NCBI RefSeq assembly: GCF_019249215.1
Contig: NZ_JAESDI010000014.1
Span: forward strand, 62,001 to 126,000
DNA from: Alteromonas lipotrueae
Lineage (GTDB): Bacteria; Pseudomonadota; Gammaproteobacteria; Enterobacterales; Alteromonadaceae
Direction of reading: 5' to 3'
DNA length: 64,000 nt
The notes beneath the pieces are model-generated. The model saw nothing but the letters and a program-made list of their open reading frames with translations, had not been told where the DNA came from and made no database searches. This document shows, one piece after another, positions 18,718-28,489 of this stretch. A program made the position numbers and the translations under genes. Numbering within the stretch: the first letter of the stretch is position 1; every line of letters begins with the position of its first letter.

Positions 18718-19218
18718 ATGGCTAAACAAGAAGTTCAGAACGGTGAACTATTAGAGAAATTGATTGCTGTTAACCGCGTATCTAAAGTGGTTAAAGGTGG
18801 TCGTATCTTTAGTTTTACTGCATTGACAGTAGTGGGTGACGGTAATGGTCGCGTAGGTTTTGGTTACGGTAAAGCACGTGAAGTGCCTGCTGCAATTCAG
18901 AAAGCTATGGAAAAGGCACGTCGCAACATGGTTGACGTTGACCTTAACGGCCACACGTTACAGCACCCAATTAAAGGTCGTCACTCTGGCTCTAAAGTCT
19001 ACATGCAACCAGCATCAGAAGGTACCGGTATCATCGCCGGCGGTGCAATGCGTGCAGTACTTGAAGTAGCTGGTGTACAGAACGTACTTTCAAAATGTTA
19101 CGGTTCTACGAACCCAATCAACGTTGTTCGTGCAACAATCAACGCGCTGACAGAGATGAATTCTCCAGCGAAAGTTGCTGCGAAACGTGGATTGTCTGTA
19201 TCAGAAATTTTGGGGTAA
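18718..19218 (+). CDS. rpsE: 30S ribosomal protein S5
   Basis: 166 residues with the S5 N-terminal double-stranded-RNA-like domain ([20 protein letters not shown]) and C-terminal fold ([15 protein letters not shown]). S5 lines the mRNA entry site and contributes to decoding accuracy. The residues where ram and spectinomycin-resistance changes occur look wild type by eye. It lies 9 bases after rplR with TAGGAG. Confidence 0.98.
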   Translation: MAKQEVQNGELLEKLIAVNRVSKVVKGGRIFSFTALTVVGDGNGRVGFGYGKAREVPAAIQKAMEKARRNMVDVDLNGHTLQHPIKGRHSGSKVYMQPASEGTGIIAGGAMRAVLEVAGVQNVLSKCYGSTNPINVVRATINALTEMNSPAKVAAKRGLSVSEILG

Positions 19219-19224
19219 TCAGAC

Positions 19225-19404
19225 ATGGCAACGATTAAAGTAAAGCAAACTAAAAGTGCGATTGGCCGTCTGCCAAAGCACAGAGCTACGCTTAAAGGTT
19301 TAGGCCTTCGTAAAATCAACCATGTTCGTGAACTGGAAGATACGCCAAGTGTACGCGGCATGATTCACCGTGTTAATTACATGGTCGAAATAGTCGAGGA
19401 GTAA
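19225..19404 (+). CDS. rpmD: 50S ribosomal protein L30
   Basis: 59 residues: [14 protein letters not shown], then [16 protein letters not shown], ending VEIVEE. All match bacterial L30. The ATG at 19225 follows the rpsE stop by 6 bases. It is a normal member of the spc operon between rpsE and rplO. Confidence 0.97.
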   Translation: MATIKVKQTKSAIGRLPKHRATLKGLGLRKINHVRELEDTPSVRGMIHRVNYMVEIVEE

Positions 19405-19407
19405 GTT

Positions 19408-19842
19408 ATGCGTTTAAATACTATTGCTCCTGCTCCAGGAGCTAAACATTCTGGTAAGCGTACTGGTCGTGGTATCGGTTCAGGTCTAGGTAAAACAGGT
19501 GGCGCAGGTCACAAAGGTCAAAAAAGCCGTTCAGGTGGCCGTGTTAAGCCAGGATTTGAAGGTGGTCAGATGCCACTTCAGCGTCGTCTTCCGAAATTCG
19601 GTTTCACATCACGTAAGAGCTTCGTTACTGACGAAGTAACTCTTGCAGAAATCGCAAAGGTTGATGGTGATACAGCATCTCTAGAAACTTTAAAAGCAGC
19701 TGGTCTTGTGAAAAAAGAGATTCAGTTCGTTAAAGTTATCAAGAGCGGTGAAGTATCACGCGCTGTTACAGTAAGCGGTTTAAAGGTTACTAAAGGCGCT
19801 AAAGAAGCGATTGAAGCTGCTGGCGGTAAAGTAGAGGAATAA
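19408..19842 (+). CDS. rplO: 50S ribosomal protein L15
   Basis: 144 residues with the glycine- and basic-rich N-terminus ([22 protein letters not shown]) that threads into 23S rRNA, and the globular C-terminal part [19 protein letters not shown]. It starts 3 bases after rpmD with GAGGAGTAAG as ribosome-binding site. Confidence 0.98.
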   Translation: MRLNTIAPAPGAKHSGKRTGRGIGSGLGKTGGAGHKGQKSRSGGRVKPGFEGGQMPLQRRLPKFGFTSRKSFVTDEVTLAEIAKVDGDTASLETLKAAGLVKKEIQFVKVIKSGEVSRAVTVSGLKVTKGAKEAIEAAGGKVEE

Positions 19843-19847
19843 GCTAG

Positions 19848-21167
19848 ATGGCTAAACCAGGATTGGATTCAGGCGCGAAAAGCGGCTTGAGTGAGCTTAA
19901 AGCAAGATTGTTGTTCGTACTCGGTGCGATTGTTGTATTCAGATTAGGTTCTTATGTTCCTATTCCGGGCATCGATCCAGCTGTACTTGCTGACTTGTTC
20001 GAGCAACAGAAAGGTACCATTGTAGAAATGTTTAACATGTTCTCCGGTGGTGCGCTTGAGCGTGCATCCGTTCTGGCTTTGGGCATCATGCCATACATTA
20101 CTGCATCAATTATTATGCAGTTGCTCTCGGTGGTTCATCCACCGATGATAGAGCTTAAAAAAGAAGGCGAAGCAGGTCGTCGTAAAATTAGTCAGTACAC
20201 ACGTTATCTAACGTTGGTATTGGCTATCTTCCAATCAATTGGAATATCGACGGGTCTGCCTAACCTAATTAATGGACTGGTATTGAACCCTGGCTTCGGA
20301 TTCTACTTTACGGCAGTAGTGAGCTTGGTCACAGGAACGATGTTCCTAATGTGGTTAGGTGAGCAAATTACTGAACGAGGTATCGGTAACGGTATTTCTA
20401 TATTGATATTTGCTGGTATTGTTGCCGGTCTACCAACAGCGATAGGTCAGACGGCAGAACAAGCAAGACAAGGCGACATTAACCTGTTGTTCTTGTTGTT
20501 GATGGCTGTGATTGTTATTGCGCTTACATACCTTGTGGTATTTGTAGAGCGCGGACAGCGCAGAATTGTGGTAAACTACGCAAAGCGTCAGCAAGGCCGT
20601 CAGGTTTTTGCCGCGCAAAGCACGCATTTACCACTGAAAGTCAACATGGCTGGTGTTATTCCACCCATCTTTGCTTCCAGCATCATTTTGTTTCCGGGTA
20701 CTATCGCAGGATGGTTCGGACAGAATGAATCTACGGCGTGGTTGCAGGACGTAGCACTTATGCTATCTCCAGGTCAGCCCCTGTATGTGATGTTATACGC
20801 AACAGCGATAATCTTCTTCTGCTTCTTCTACACGGCGTTGGTTTTCAACCCGCGTGAAACAGCGGATAACTTGAAGAAGTCTGGTGCGTTTGTACCAGGT
20901 ATCCGTCCTGGTGAGCAAACATCACGTTATATCGATAAGGTAATGACTCGTCTGACTCTGGCAGGCGCGCTGTACATAACCTTTATTTGTTTGGTGCCTG
21001 AATTCATGCTAATTGCCTGGAATGTTCCGTTCTACTTCGGTGGTACGTCGCTTCTAATTATTGTGGTGGTTATCATGGACTTTATGGCACAGGTGCAGAC
21101 ACATTTGATGAGTAGTCAATATGAGTCTGTTCTGAAGAAAGCTAATCTTAAAGGCTACGGCCGTTAA
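19848..21167 (+). CDS. secY: Protein translocase subunit SecY
   Basis: 439 residues, ten predicted transmembrane helices, the channel of the Sec translocon. Conserved pieces: [16 protein letters not shown] (plug/TM2 region), the cytosolic loop with [35 protein letters not shown] and the C-terminal [16 protein letters not shown]. It lies 5 bases after rplO, the standard place in spc operons, so its synthesis is tied to ribosome supply. Confidence 0.98.
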   Translation: MAKPGLDSGAKSGLSELKARLLFVLGAIVVFRLGSYVPIPGIDPAVLADLFEQQKGTIVEMFNMFSGGALERASVLALGIMPYITASIIMQLLSVVHPPMIELKKEGEAGRRKISQYTRYLTLVLAIFQSIGISTGLPNLINGLVLNPGFGFYFTAVVSLVTGTMFLMWLGEQITERGIGNGISILIFAGIVAGLPTAIGQTAEQARQGDINLLFLLLMAVIVIALTYLVVFVERGQRRIVVNYAKRQQGRQVFAAQSTHLPLKVNMAGVIPPIFASSIILFPGTIAGWFGQNESTAWLQDVALMLSPGQPLYVMLYATAIIFFCFFYTALVFNPRETADNLKKSGAFVPGIRPGEQTSRYIDKVMTRLTLAGALYITFICLVPEFMLIAWNVPFYFGGTSLLIIVVVIMDFMAQVQTHLMSSQYESVLKKANLKGYGR

Positions 21168-21204
21168 GTTAGCCCCTTAATTTATAAGATAGGGGAGTGA
21201 TGTA

Positions 21205-21318
21205 ATGAAAGTTCGTGCATCAGTTAAAAAGATTTGCCGTAACTGTAAAGTTATCAAACGCAACGGTGTTGTGCGCGTAATTTGTACAGAGCCGAAGCAT
21301 AAGCAAAGGCAAGGTTAA
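21205..21318 (+). CDS. rpmJ: 50S ribosomal protein L36
   Basis: 37 residues ([20 protein letters not shown]...KQRQG). The zinc-binding set Cys11, Cys14, Cys27 and His32 is present, so this is the C+ form that needs zinc. GGGGAG lies 10 bases upstream. Last gene of the spc operon; hairpins and the S4-type leader of the alpha operon follow. Confidence 0.97.
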   Translation: MKVRASVKKICRNCKVIKRNGVVRVICTEPKHKQRQG

Positions 21319-21351
21319 TCTACGCGGTACTGAATACTCGCAAAGCCAATA

Positions 21352-21391
21352 AGCAGGGCCTGACTTATACTTATCAGGTTCTGCTGGTTTT
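21352..21391 (+). terminator. Hairpin between spc and alpha operons
   Basis: AGCAG/CCTGA (21352-21363) pairs with TCAGG/CTGCT (21374-21385), interrupted by a GG-TT bulge, and is followed by GGTTTTGTTT. It may be a partial terminator or processing site separating the spc genes from the alpha genes. The T-run is interrupted, so read-through is likely. Confidence 0.5.
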
Positions 21392-21427
21392 GTTTAAAGT
21401 GTTCAGAACCTAAATATTTGCAATTTA

Positions 21428-21492
21428 GTTGACGGGTAAGTATCCTATCGGGCTTTTTAGGTCGTCAACAATAAATTAGAGGAGTGCTGTTA
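21428..21492 (+). promoter_or_regulatory. Alpha-operon leader, S4-binding pseudoknot
   Basis: GTTGACG (21428-21434) pairs with CGTCAAC (21463-21469) around an inner CCTA/TAGG stem. The string AGTATCCT, then CGGGCTTTT, then the GGAGTG ribosome-binding site, parallels the E. coli alpha leader as I remember it. There, S4 binds a pseudoknot and blocks translation of rpsM and the following genes. S4 (rpsD) is third in this operon, so feedback is expected. Homology is by eye. Confidence 0.75.
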
Positions 21493-21849
21493 ATGGCCCG
21501 TATCGCTGGCATTAACATTCCTGAGCACAAGCATGCTGTAATCGCTATCCAAGCGATCTATGGCGTTGGTCCTACACGTGCTAAAAGCATTTGTGTAGGT
21601 GCTGGTGTTGCAGAAGATACAAAGATCAAAGAGCTAGACGAAGCGACTATTGATAAGCTTCGTGACGAAGTGGCTAAATTTACCGTTGAAGGTGATTTAC
21701 GCCGTGAAGTCTCTATGAGCATCAAACGTTTGATGGACCTGGGTTGCTTCCGTGGTATTCGCCACCGTCGTAGCTTGCCTCTACGTGGTCAGCGCACTAA
21801 AACAAATGCGCGTACCCGTAAAGGTCCTCGTAAGCCAATTAAGAAGTAA
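21493..21849 (+). CDS. rpsM: 30S ribosomal protein S13
   Basis: 118 residues from the ATG at 21493 ([16 protein letters not shown]), chosen by family alignment; GAGGAG lies upstream within the S4 leader. S13 sits in the 30S head, contacts P-site tRNA and forms bridge B1. The helix-two-turns-helix and basic C-terminus ([15 protein letters not shown]) are present. First gene of the alpha operon. Confidence 0.98.
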   Translation: MARIAGINIPEHKHAVIAIQAIYGVGPTRAKSICVGAGVAEDTKIKELDEATIDKLRDEVAKFTVEGDLRREVSMSIKRLMDLGCFRGIRHRRSLPLRGQRTKTNARTRKGPRKPIKK

Positions 21850-21863
21850 ACGGGGAATAAGTT

Positions 21864-22256
21864 ATGGCTAAAGCACCAGCTCGTAGTACGCGTAAGCGCG
21901 CTAAACGTCAGGTTGCAGACGGTATGGCTCATATCCATGCGTCTTTCAACAACACAATTGTGACTATTACAGACCGTCAAGGCAATGCATTAGCATGGGC
22001 GACATCTGGTGGTTCAGGTTTCCGTGGTTCACGTAAATCTACCCCATTTGCTGCACAGGTTGCTGCAGAGCGTGCAGGTGTTGCTGCACAAGAATACGGT
22101 CTTAAAAACCTAGAAGTGTTTGTAAAAGGTCCAGGTCCAGGCCGTGAGTCTGCGATCCGTGCTCTTAACGCTACTGGTTATAAGATCACAAATATTACCG
22201 ATGTGACACCAATTCCTCACAACGGTTGTCGTCCACCGAAAAAACGTCGCGTTTAA
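21864..22256 (+). CDS. rpsK: 30S ribosomal protein S11
   Basis: 130 residues with [36 protein letters not shown] and the C-terminal [18 protein letters not shown], all diagnostic of S11, which shapes the 30S platform at the mRNA exit. It lies 14 bases after rpsM. Confidence 0.98.
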   Translation: MAKAPARSTRKRAKRQVADGMAHIHASFNNTIVTITDRQGNALAWATSGGSGFRGSRKSTPFAAQVAAERAGVAAQEYGLKNLEVFVKGPGPGRESAIRALNATGYKITNITDVTPIPHNGCRPPKKRRV

Positions 22257-22280
22257 TCGACGGACAGTTGGAGAAAGATC

Positions 22281-22901
22281 ATGGCAAGATATTTGGGTCC
22301 AAAACTCAAACTTAGCCGTCGCGAAGGAACTGATTTGTTCCTTAAGAGCGGCGTTCGCGCAATCGATTCTAAATGTAAAATCGATACAGCGCCTGGTCAG
22401 CATGGAGCCCGTCGTGGCCGTTTGTCTGACTACGGTGTTCAGCTGCGTGAAAAACAAAAAGTTCGTCGTATGTATGGCGTTCTTGAAAAGCAATTCCGTA
22501 ACTACTATAAAGAAGCTGCACGTCTAAAAGGGAACACAGGTGAAAACTTGTTACAACTTTTAGAAAAGCGTCTTGATAACGTAGTTTATCGTATGGGATT
22601 TGCTAGCACACGTGCAGAAGCACGTCAGCTAGTTAGCCACAAGGCGATCATGGTAAATGGTCAAGTTGTGAACATTCCATCATTCAACGTTTCTGCCGAA
22701 GACGTGGTTTCTGTTCGTGAAAAAGCTAAGAAGCAAGCTCGTATCGTAGCTGCTTTGGAACTGGCTGACCAACGCGAGAAGCCAACTTGGATTGAAGTAG
22801 ACAGCACTAAAATGGAAGGTACTTTTAAGCGCCTACCAGAAAGAACTGATTTGTCTGCGGAAATTAACGAACAGTTGATCGTTGAACTTTACTCTAAGTA
22901 A
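22281..22901 (+). CDS. rpsD: 30S ribosomal protein S4
   Basis: 206 residues. S4 nucleates 30S assembly on the 16S 5' domain and is the expected autogenous repressor of this operon through the leader before rpsM. The zinc-free N-terminal arm ([20 protein letters not shown]), [13 protein letters not shown] and the S4 RNA-binding fold ([23 protein letters not shown]) are visible. It lies 24 bases after rpsK. Confidence 0.98.
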   Translation: MARYLGPKLKLSRREGTDLFLKSGVRAIDSKCKIDTAPGQHGARRGRLSDYGVQLREKQKVRRMYGVLEKQFRNYYKEAARLKGNTGENLLQLLEKRLDNVVYRMGFASTRAEARQLVSHKAIMVNGQVVNIPSFNVSAEDVVSVREKAKKQARIVAALELADQREKPTWIEVDSTKMEGTFKRLPERTDLSAEINEQLIVELYSK

Positions 22902-22923
22902 AGCTAACTAAAGAGGAAGCATT

Positions 22924-23910
22924 GTGGGTTCTGTGACTGAATTCCTTAAACCGAGATTAGTTGAGATCGAAAACGTTTCTCCTACTCGTGCCAAAGTAAC
23001 TTTGGAACCACTAGAGCGCGGCTTTGGCCACACTCTAGGTAACGCCCTACGTCGTATCTTGTTGTCATCCATGCCAGGATGCGCAGTTACTGAAGTAGAA
23101 ATTGATGGCGTTCTTCACGAGTACAGCACCAAAGAAGGTGTGCAAGAAGACGTAATTGAAATCTTGCTAAATCTTAAAGGTTTAGCGGTTCGCCTTGAAG
23201 GTAAAACTGAGGCAACCCTAACTCTAGTGAAATCTGGCGCTGGCCCTGTTGTTGCTGGTGACATTCAGCATGATGGCGACGTAGAAATTGTTAACCCCGA
23301 CCACTTAGTTTGTACTTTAACTGGCGAAGCTGAAATCAGCATGCGCATTAAAGTAGAAATGGGTCGCGGTTATGTACCAGCTTCTACCCGTCGCTCCTCT
23401 GAAGAAGATGATCGTCCAATTGGTCGTTTATTAGTTGATGCTTCATACAGCCCAGTAGAGCGTATAGCTTATAGTGTAGAGTCTGCCCGTGTTGAACAAC
23501 GCACAGACCTAGACAAATTGATTATCGATATGGAAACGAACGGTACTTTAGATCCTGAAGAAGCGATCCGCCGTTCTGCGACTATCCTAGCTGAACAGCT
23601 TGATGCATTCGTAGATTTACGTGATGTGTCTGAGCCAGAAGCGAAAGAAGAGAAGCCGGAATTTGATCCGATTCTACTTCGCCCAGTTGATGACCTAGAG
23701 CTAACTGTACGTTCTGCTAACTGTTTAAAAGCAGAAGCTATCCAGTACATTGGTGACCTGGTTCAGCGTACTGAGGTTGAGCTACTTAAAACGCCAAACC
23801 TTGGTAAAAAATCGCTAACTGAAATCAAAGATGTTCTAGCATCTCGTGGACTTTCTCTAGGTATGCGCCTAGAAAACTGGCCGCCTGAGAGCATCGCTGA
23901 AAAAGATTAA
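22924..23910 (+). CDS. rpoA: RNA polymerase alpha subunit
   Basis: 328 residues starting at GTG (22924) with GAGGAAGC upstream. The N-terminal assembly domain (about 1-235; [23 protein letters not shown]) dimerises and holds beta and beta'. The C-terminal domain (about 250-328; [17 protein letters not shown] and [19 protein letters not shown]) binds UP elements and activators. The conserved Arg of the UP-element-binding determinant is in VRSANCLK. Normal length and position in the alpha operon. Confidence 0.98.
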   Translation: MGSVTEFLKPRLVEIENVSPTRAKVTLEPLERGFGHTLGNALRRILLSSMPGCAVTEVEIDGVLHEYSTKEGVQEDVIEILLNLKGLAVRLEGKTEATLTLVKSGAGPVVAGDIQHDGDVEIVNPDHLVCTLTGEAEISMRIKVEMGRGYVPASTRRSSEEDDRPIGRLLVDASYSPVERIAYSVESARVEQRTDLDKLIIDMETNGTLDPEEAIRRSATILAEQLDAFVDLRDVSEPEAKEEKPEFDPILLRPVDDLELTVRSANCLKAEAIQYIGDLVQRTEVELLKTPNLGKKSLTEIKDVLASRGLSLGMRLENWPPESIAEKD

Positions 23911-23951
23911 TCAGGTTTTTAATAAACTGATTTGTAGAGAAGGATAAAACT

Positions 23952-24353
23952 ATGCGCCATCGTAAGAGTGGTCGTCAGTTGAATCGCAACAGCAGCCATC
24001 GTCAAGCTATGTTCAAGAACATGGCCGGCTCTTTGGTCAAGCACGAAGTGATCAAAACGACGTTACCAAAAGCGAAAGAATTACGTCGCGTTATTGAGCC
24101 TCTTATCACTATGGCTAAGCAAGACAGCGTTGCAAATCGCCGTTTAGCTTTCGCCCGCACTGGTGATAAAGAAGTTGTTGGTAAACTATTCAACGAGCTT
24201 GGTCCTCGTTACGAAGCTCGCCCAGGCGGATACACTCGCATTCTTAAATGCGGACTCCGTGCTGGCGACAATGCCCCTATGGCATACGTTGAACTAGTAG
24301 ACCGTCCAGTTGTTGAAGCTGAAGAAGAAGCAGTAGAAGCAACTGAAGAGTAA
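23952..24353 (+). CDS. rplQ: 50S ribosomal protein L17
   Basis: 133 residues beginning [20 protein letters not shown], which is diagnostic of L17, with a Glu/Ala-rich C-terminal tail that is common in this group. It closes the alpha operon, 41 bases after rpoA, and a strong terminator follows. Confidence 0.98.
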   Translation: MRHRKSGRQLNRNSSHRQAMFKNMAGSLVKHEVIKTTLPKAKELRRVIEPLITMAKQDSVANRRLAFARTGDKEVVGKLFNELGPRYEARPGGYTRILKCGLRAGDNAPMAYVELVDRPVVEAEEEAVEATEE

Positions 24354-24364
24354 TAAATACTCTT

Positions 24365-24416
24365 AATTCTGATAATTCAGAATTATTAAAAAACCCGGCT
24401 TAGGCCGGGTTTTTTG
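24365..24416 (+). terminator. Double hairpin terminator of the alpha operon
   Basis: A perfect 8-base palindrome AATTCTGA/TCAGAATT (24365-24384) is followed by a strong intrinsic terminator: A-run, CCCGGC (24394-24399), TCAG-like loop, GCCGGG (24404-24409) and six T. The second hairpin alone should be enough to stop transcription. Confidence 0.95.
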
Positions 24417-24530
24417 TTTATGAAAATTAATATCCACATCAAGTAATAATTAATCCGGTTAATTGCAGGAAGCCCCGTTTCATACCTAAACAAATCTTTG
24501 TATACTTAAAGGATAATAAAGTATCAGGAC

Positions 24531-24546
24531 GTGAGAGTTCTCTCAC
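24531..24546. promoter_or_regulatory. Palindrome just upstream of manC
   Basis: GTGAGAG (24531-24537) and CTCTCAC (24540-24546) are perfect inverted arms around TT, ending 17 bases before the manC ATG. Size and symmetry fit a dimeric repressor site or a small leader hairpin. No known consensus is recognised. Confidence 0.45.
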
Positions 24547-24563
24547 CCATTAAGGAAGTTAAT

Positions 24564-25970
24564 ATGAAACCAGTAGTACTTGCAGGCGGCACTGGAAGCC
24601 GCTTATGGCCAAAATCAAGAGCGGCGTTACCTAAACAGTTTCTGTCACTTACATCCGATAACACCATGTTGCAAGACACTATCGTTCGGTTGAATGGCAC
24701 TAAAGCCCAAAGCCCCATTTTCATATGTAATGATGCCCATCGCTTTTTGGTTGCAGAACAATTACGTCAAAAAGATATTAACCACGGCGGTATTTTGTTA
24801 GAGCCAGTTGGCCGTAATACTGCACCTGCTATTGCACTAGCGGCGTTGCATGCAACGATGAATGGCGAAGACCCTGTTTTACTCGTGCTAGCAGCTGATC
24901 ACTTAATCAAAGATGAGCCTGCATTCCATACTGCAATCGAAAAAGCAGAAAAGTTAGCTGAGCAAGGTAAATTAGTGACGTTTGGTATAGTGCCAGATCA
25001 ACCACATACGGGTTACGGCTACATCAAAGCTGGGAGTACACTCGGTGATGGTTATGAAGTTGCTGAGTTCGTTGAAAAGCCAGCGCTTGAAACTGCAAAA
25101 GGATATGTAGATTCTGGCGACTATTATTGGAATAGTGGCATGTTTATGTTCAAAGCTAGCAGGTATTTAGAAGAGCTAGAAAAATACAGCCCTGAAATGC
25201 TAGACGTATGTAAACGCGCCATCGATACAGAAGCCCCAGACCTAGATTTTATCCGGGTTGATCATGATATTTTTGCTACCTGCCCAGATGATTCTATCGA
25301 TTACGCAGTAATGGAAAAAACTGACAGTGCTGCTATGGTACCGCTTGATGCACAGTGGAGTGATGTAGGCAGCTGGACGTCATTATGGGAAACTGCGGAA
25401 AAAGACCAAAATGGTAACGTTTCTGTTGGTGATACCATTCTAGAGAATACAAAAAGCAGTTACGTGAATGCTGAGCAGCGCTTAGTATCAGTTATTGGTT
25501 TAGAAGACGTTATTGTAGTTGAAACCAAAGATGCGGTGATGGTCGCTCACAAAGACGATGCACAGAGCATCAAGAATGTAGTCAATAAACTTAAAGCTGA
25601 GAAACGTCCAGAATTTCAATTCCATCGTGAAGTTTTTCGCCCATGGGGAAGTTACGATTCAATTGATAACGGTGCCCGTTTCCAAGTTAAGCGTATTACT
25701 GTAAAACCTGGCGAAAAGCTTTCGGTCCAAATGCACCACCATCGCGCTGAGCACTGGATAGTAGTATCGGGCAGTGCCAATGTCACCATTGATGATAAAA
25801 CCACATTAGTCACCGAGAACCAATCGGTTTACATTCCTATAGGTGCGGTTCACGCTCTAGAAAATCCGGGTAAGATCCAATTAGAGCTTATTGAAGTTCA
25901 GTCAGGCGCCTACTTAGGTGAAGACGATATTGTGCGTTTTTCTGATAGGTATGGGCGTGTAGCTAAGTAA
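24564..25970 (+). CDS. manC: Mannose-1-phosphate guanylyltransferase / mannose-6-phosphate isomerase
   Basis: 468 residues from the ATG at 24564, preceded by TAAGGAAG; an upstream in-frame start would add 11 residues that do not fit the family. The N-terminal nucleotidyltransferase domain (about 1-285) has the [14 protein letters not shown] pyrophosphorylase signature, VLAADHLI and FVEKP. The C-terminal cupin domain (about 325-465; [23 protein letters not shown]) is the type II phosphomannose isomerase. Together they make mannose 1-phosphate's GDP-mannose and supply mannose 6-phosphate. ManB is not in the window. It opens the glycan island and has its own terminator, so it is probably a single-gene unit. 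Confidence 0.95.
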   Translation: MKPVVLAGGTGSRLWPKSRAALPKQFLSLTSDNTMLQDTIVRLNGTKAQSPIFICNDAHRFLVAEQLRQKDINHGGILLEPVGRNTAPAIALAALHATMNGEDPVLLVLAADHLIKDEPAFHTAIEKAEKLAEQGKLVTFGIVPDQPHTGYGYIKAGSTLGDGYEVAEFVEKPALETAKGYVDSGDYYWNSGMFMFKASRYLEELEKYSPEMLDVCKRAIDTEAPDLDFIRVDHDIFATCPDDSIDYAVMEKTDSAAMVPLDAQWSDVGSWTSLWETAEKDQNGNVSVGDTILENTKSSYVNAEQRLVSVIGLEDVIVVETKDAVMVAHKDDAQSIKNVVNKLKAEKRPEFQFHREVFRPWGSYDSIDNGARFQVKRITVKPGEKLSVQMHHHRAEHWIVVSGSANVTIDDKTTLVTENQSVYIPIGAVHALENPGKIQLELIEVQSGAYLGEDDIVRFSDRYGRVAK

Positions 25971-25990
25971 AAAAGACAGTTAAAATATTT

Positions 25991-26016
25991 AAAAAGGCAC
26001 CCATTGGTGCCTTTTT
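25991..26016 (+). terminator. Intrinsic terminator of manC
   Basis: AAAAAGGCACC (25991-26001), a 4-base loop, GGTGCC (26006-26011) and five T. Twenty bases after the manC stop. Confidence 0.93.
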
Positions 26017-26184
26017 CTTTTTGTGCAATTATGTCATCGCTTAATATCATCATTCTCGTGTGTTTCAATTTTATTAAATGCGGTATGATTAGCGCCGTAA
26101 AGGTATGTAGTAAACCTTCTACGTAACAAATGAAGTTTAAGGAAAGCATTCTAAGCTTTATATAGGAAAAGGTGTCCACCCGTT

Positions 26185-28467
26185 TTGTTATCTAAAATTC
26201 TCAAGCCTGCAACTTTAAAACGATTAGCCTATCGGCTAGCCAAAAAGTTAATCATTGTTCCCCATCATGAGTTAGCGCCAGTCAAGGCAGACAATAGTGG
26301 TTCCAGTTGGGTATCAACGGGAGATGACCCGCAATTCATTATTCATCCTGCGCGACGCATTCCCACTCGTAGCTTTAGTAAAGGGTGGTACCTTTTGCGT
26401 ATAAAGATTAACGAGGCAAATCATCAGTCGCACATAGGAAAGCTTTATTCTAACCTTCAAAAGGGTGAATTGGTGTCTATCGATGTGCCTTGGCATAGCA
26501 CTAAGTTCGTGAATAGAGTTTTCTACCTTGAAAGTGCAAACGCTATGCTCAGGTTCGACCCTTGTGATGCAGAAACAGAGTTCACAATAAATACTTTCAT
26601 GATTTCAAAAGTGCCCTCCTTCATTGCAATGAGGCACATGAAACAGCGCTTGTACAAGTTACTTAGTCATGTAGATAACATTGAGGAATACTTGGCCGCG
26701 AACTGCAGGCTGAACGGTGGGCGGTTAGTAGATACCGTTTACCAAGAATACAATAATACATTTACTCATGGTGCAATGGAGAAAAGCTATCCGTTTTGGG
26801 TAGAGTTTGATGAGCCGCGTGCCATAGAGAAGATGAAGCAAGCTTTCACTGCAAATCAGTCTGAAGTAAAGTTTTCTATCATATTGCCGACGTACAATAC
26901 CGACCCTGTGTATTTAAAAGCATGTATCGATTCTGTAGTTCAACAAACGCATCAAAACTGGGAACTTTGTATAGCAGACGATGCATCAACTAACATGGAA
27001 ACCATCGAAGTATTAAAGGCATATGAACAGAAGTATCCTAATATAAAAGTGAAATTGCTCAGTGAAAATGGGCATATTTCCAAAGCAAGTAACGAAGCAT
27101 TAGCCTTAGTGGCTAATGATTACGTTCTCTTACTTGATCACGATGACACTTTACCTGCACATACGTTATCGTTCTTTGCAAAGGCCATTACAGAGAATGC
27201 ATCAGCGCAAGTTCTGTATGCCGACGAAGATAAAATAGACGAGCAAGGAAATCGGCACCAACCGCATTTCAAGCCAGACTGGAATCCAGATTTACTGCTA
27301 AGTCAAAATTACATATGCCACCCAGCAGTTTATAAAACCAGCTTACTTAAAAAGGTTGGTGGTTTTAGAGTTGGTGTTGAAGGTTCACAAGATCACGATT
27401 TACTATTAAGAGCTACAGCTAATCTTAGTTGTGAAGAAGTGGTGCATTTACCCTTCATTCTTTATCACTGGCGAGTTATCGAAAACTCAACAGCGTCGAA
27501 TGCATCAGCTAAATCGTACACAACCGATGCAGGAATTGAGTCGATAAAGCATTTCCTTTCGCAGACAAAGCAAAGTGCATCTGTTGAAAAAGGGGCATAC
27601 CCCAACACCTATAAAGTTAATTGGGCTTTGCCTGCTAAACCACCTTTGGTGAGCTTGGTTATACCCACAAGAGACGGCTACGACATTCTGAAGCAATGCT
27701 TAGAATCTATCTACAATAAGACATCATACGAAAACTTTGAAATTATTGTTGTAGACAATCAAACGAGCTGTGAGAAAACATTAGCCCTCTTTAATGACTA
27801 TTTAGACGGAAAAAGTAACTTTAGCGTGTTGAAGTGGGATAAGCCTTTTAACTATTCAGCAATTAATAACTTTGCGGTATCACAAGCAAGCGGAGACGTC
27901 GTTGGCTTAGTAAACAACGACATCGAAGTTATCAGCGAGCATTGGCTAACAGAAATGGTCTCCCATGCTTTAAGACCTGAAATTGGCTGTGTAGGGGCCA
28001 AGCTCTATTATCCTAATGATACTATTCAGCATGCTGGCGTTGTTTTAGGAATAGGCGGCGTTGCTGGCCACTCACACAAATACTTCCACAAGAGTGAACC
28101 CGGTTATTTTACGCGGTTGCATCTAGTCCAGAATATGTCTGCCGTTACCGCAGCTTGTTTACTAGTGCGTAAGTCTGTTTTTGAAGAGGTAGGCGGGCTA
28201 AATGAAGAAGACCTCACCATAGCCTTTAACGATGTGGATTTTTGTTTGAAGGTACATACCGCAGGCTATCGAAACCTGTTTACACCTTGGGCAGAGCTTT
28301 ACCACCATGAGTCGATAAGCCGTGGTGAAGAAGATACCCCAGAAAAAATCGCCAGATTTAATAAAGAAAGCGAATATATGAAGGAAAAGTGGATGAAGGT
28401 GTTATCGAATGACACTGCCTATAATCCTAACTTATCTATTACCCATGAAAATTTTTCGCTGCGATAG
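26185..28467 (+). CDS. Tandem two-domain GT2 glycosyltransferase
   Basis: 760 residues, no signal peptide or clear membrane helix, so cytoplasmic. The start is TTG at 26185 with AAGGTG ten bases upstream; no suitable in-frame ATG or GTG is nearby, so TTG is the best choice. An N-terminal beta domain (about 35-150; GWYLLRIKI, FDPCD) commonly precedes such enzymes. Two GT-A domains follow: the first (about 230-440) with FSIILPTYNTD, DDAS and LDHDDT; the second (about 490-740) with LVIPTRDG, VDNQT and NNDIE. Each has a DxD-type metal site, so it may add two sugars in turn. Donor and acceptor are unknown. It heads the module with the sulfotransferases 22 bases downstream. Confidence 0.88.
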   Translation: MLSKILKPATLKRLAYRLAKKLIIVPHHELAPVKADNSGSSWVSTGDDPQFIIHPARRIPTRSFSKGWYLLRIKINEANHQSHIGKLYSNLQKGELVSIDVPWHSTKFVNRVFYLESANAMLRFDPCDAETEFTINTFMISKVPSFIAMRHMKQRLYKLLSHVDNIEEYLAANCRLNGGRLVDTVYQEYNNTFTHGAMEKSYPFWVEFDEPRAIEKMKQAFTANQSEVKFSIILPTYNTDPVYLKACIDSVVQQTHQNWELCIADDASTNMETIEVLKAYEQKYPNIKVKLLSENGHISKASNEALALVANDYVLLLDHDDTLPAHTLSFFAKAITENASAQVLYADEDKIDEQGNRHQPHFKPDWNPDLLLSQNYICHPAVYKTSLLKKVGGFRVGVEGSQDHDLLLRATANLSCEEVVHLPFILYHWRVIENSTASNASAKSYTTDAGIESIKHFLSQTKQSASVEKGAYPNTYKVNWALPAKPPLVSLVIPTRDGYDILKQCLESIYNKTSYENFEIIVVDNQTSCEKTLALFNDYLDGKSNFSVLKWDKPFNYSAINNFAVSQASGDVVGLVNNDIEVISEHWLTEMVSHALRPEIGCVGAKLYYPNDTIQHAGVVLGIGGVAGHSHKYFHKSEPGYFTRLHLVQNMSAVTAACLLVRKSVFEEVGGLNEEDLTIAFNDVDFCLKVHTAGYRNLFTPWAELYHHESISRGEEDTPEKIARFNKESEYMKEKWMKVLSNDTAYNPNLSITHENFSLR

Positions 28468-28489
28468 TGATTGAATATTTAGAAGTATT

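Noticed and set aside
24420..26184. JUMPstart/ops element expected at the head of an O-antigen or capsule cluster
   Set aside because: No GGCGGTAGCGT-like sequence was found before manC or before the first glycosyltransferase.
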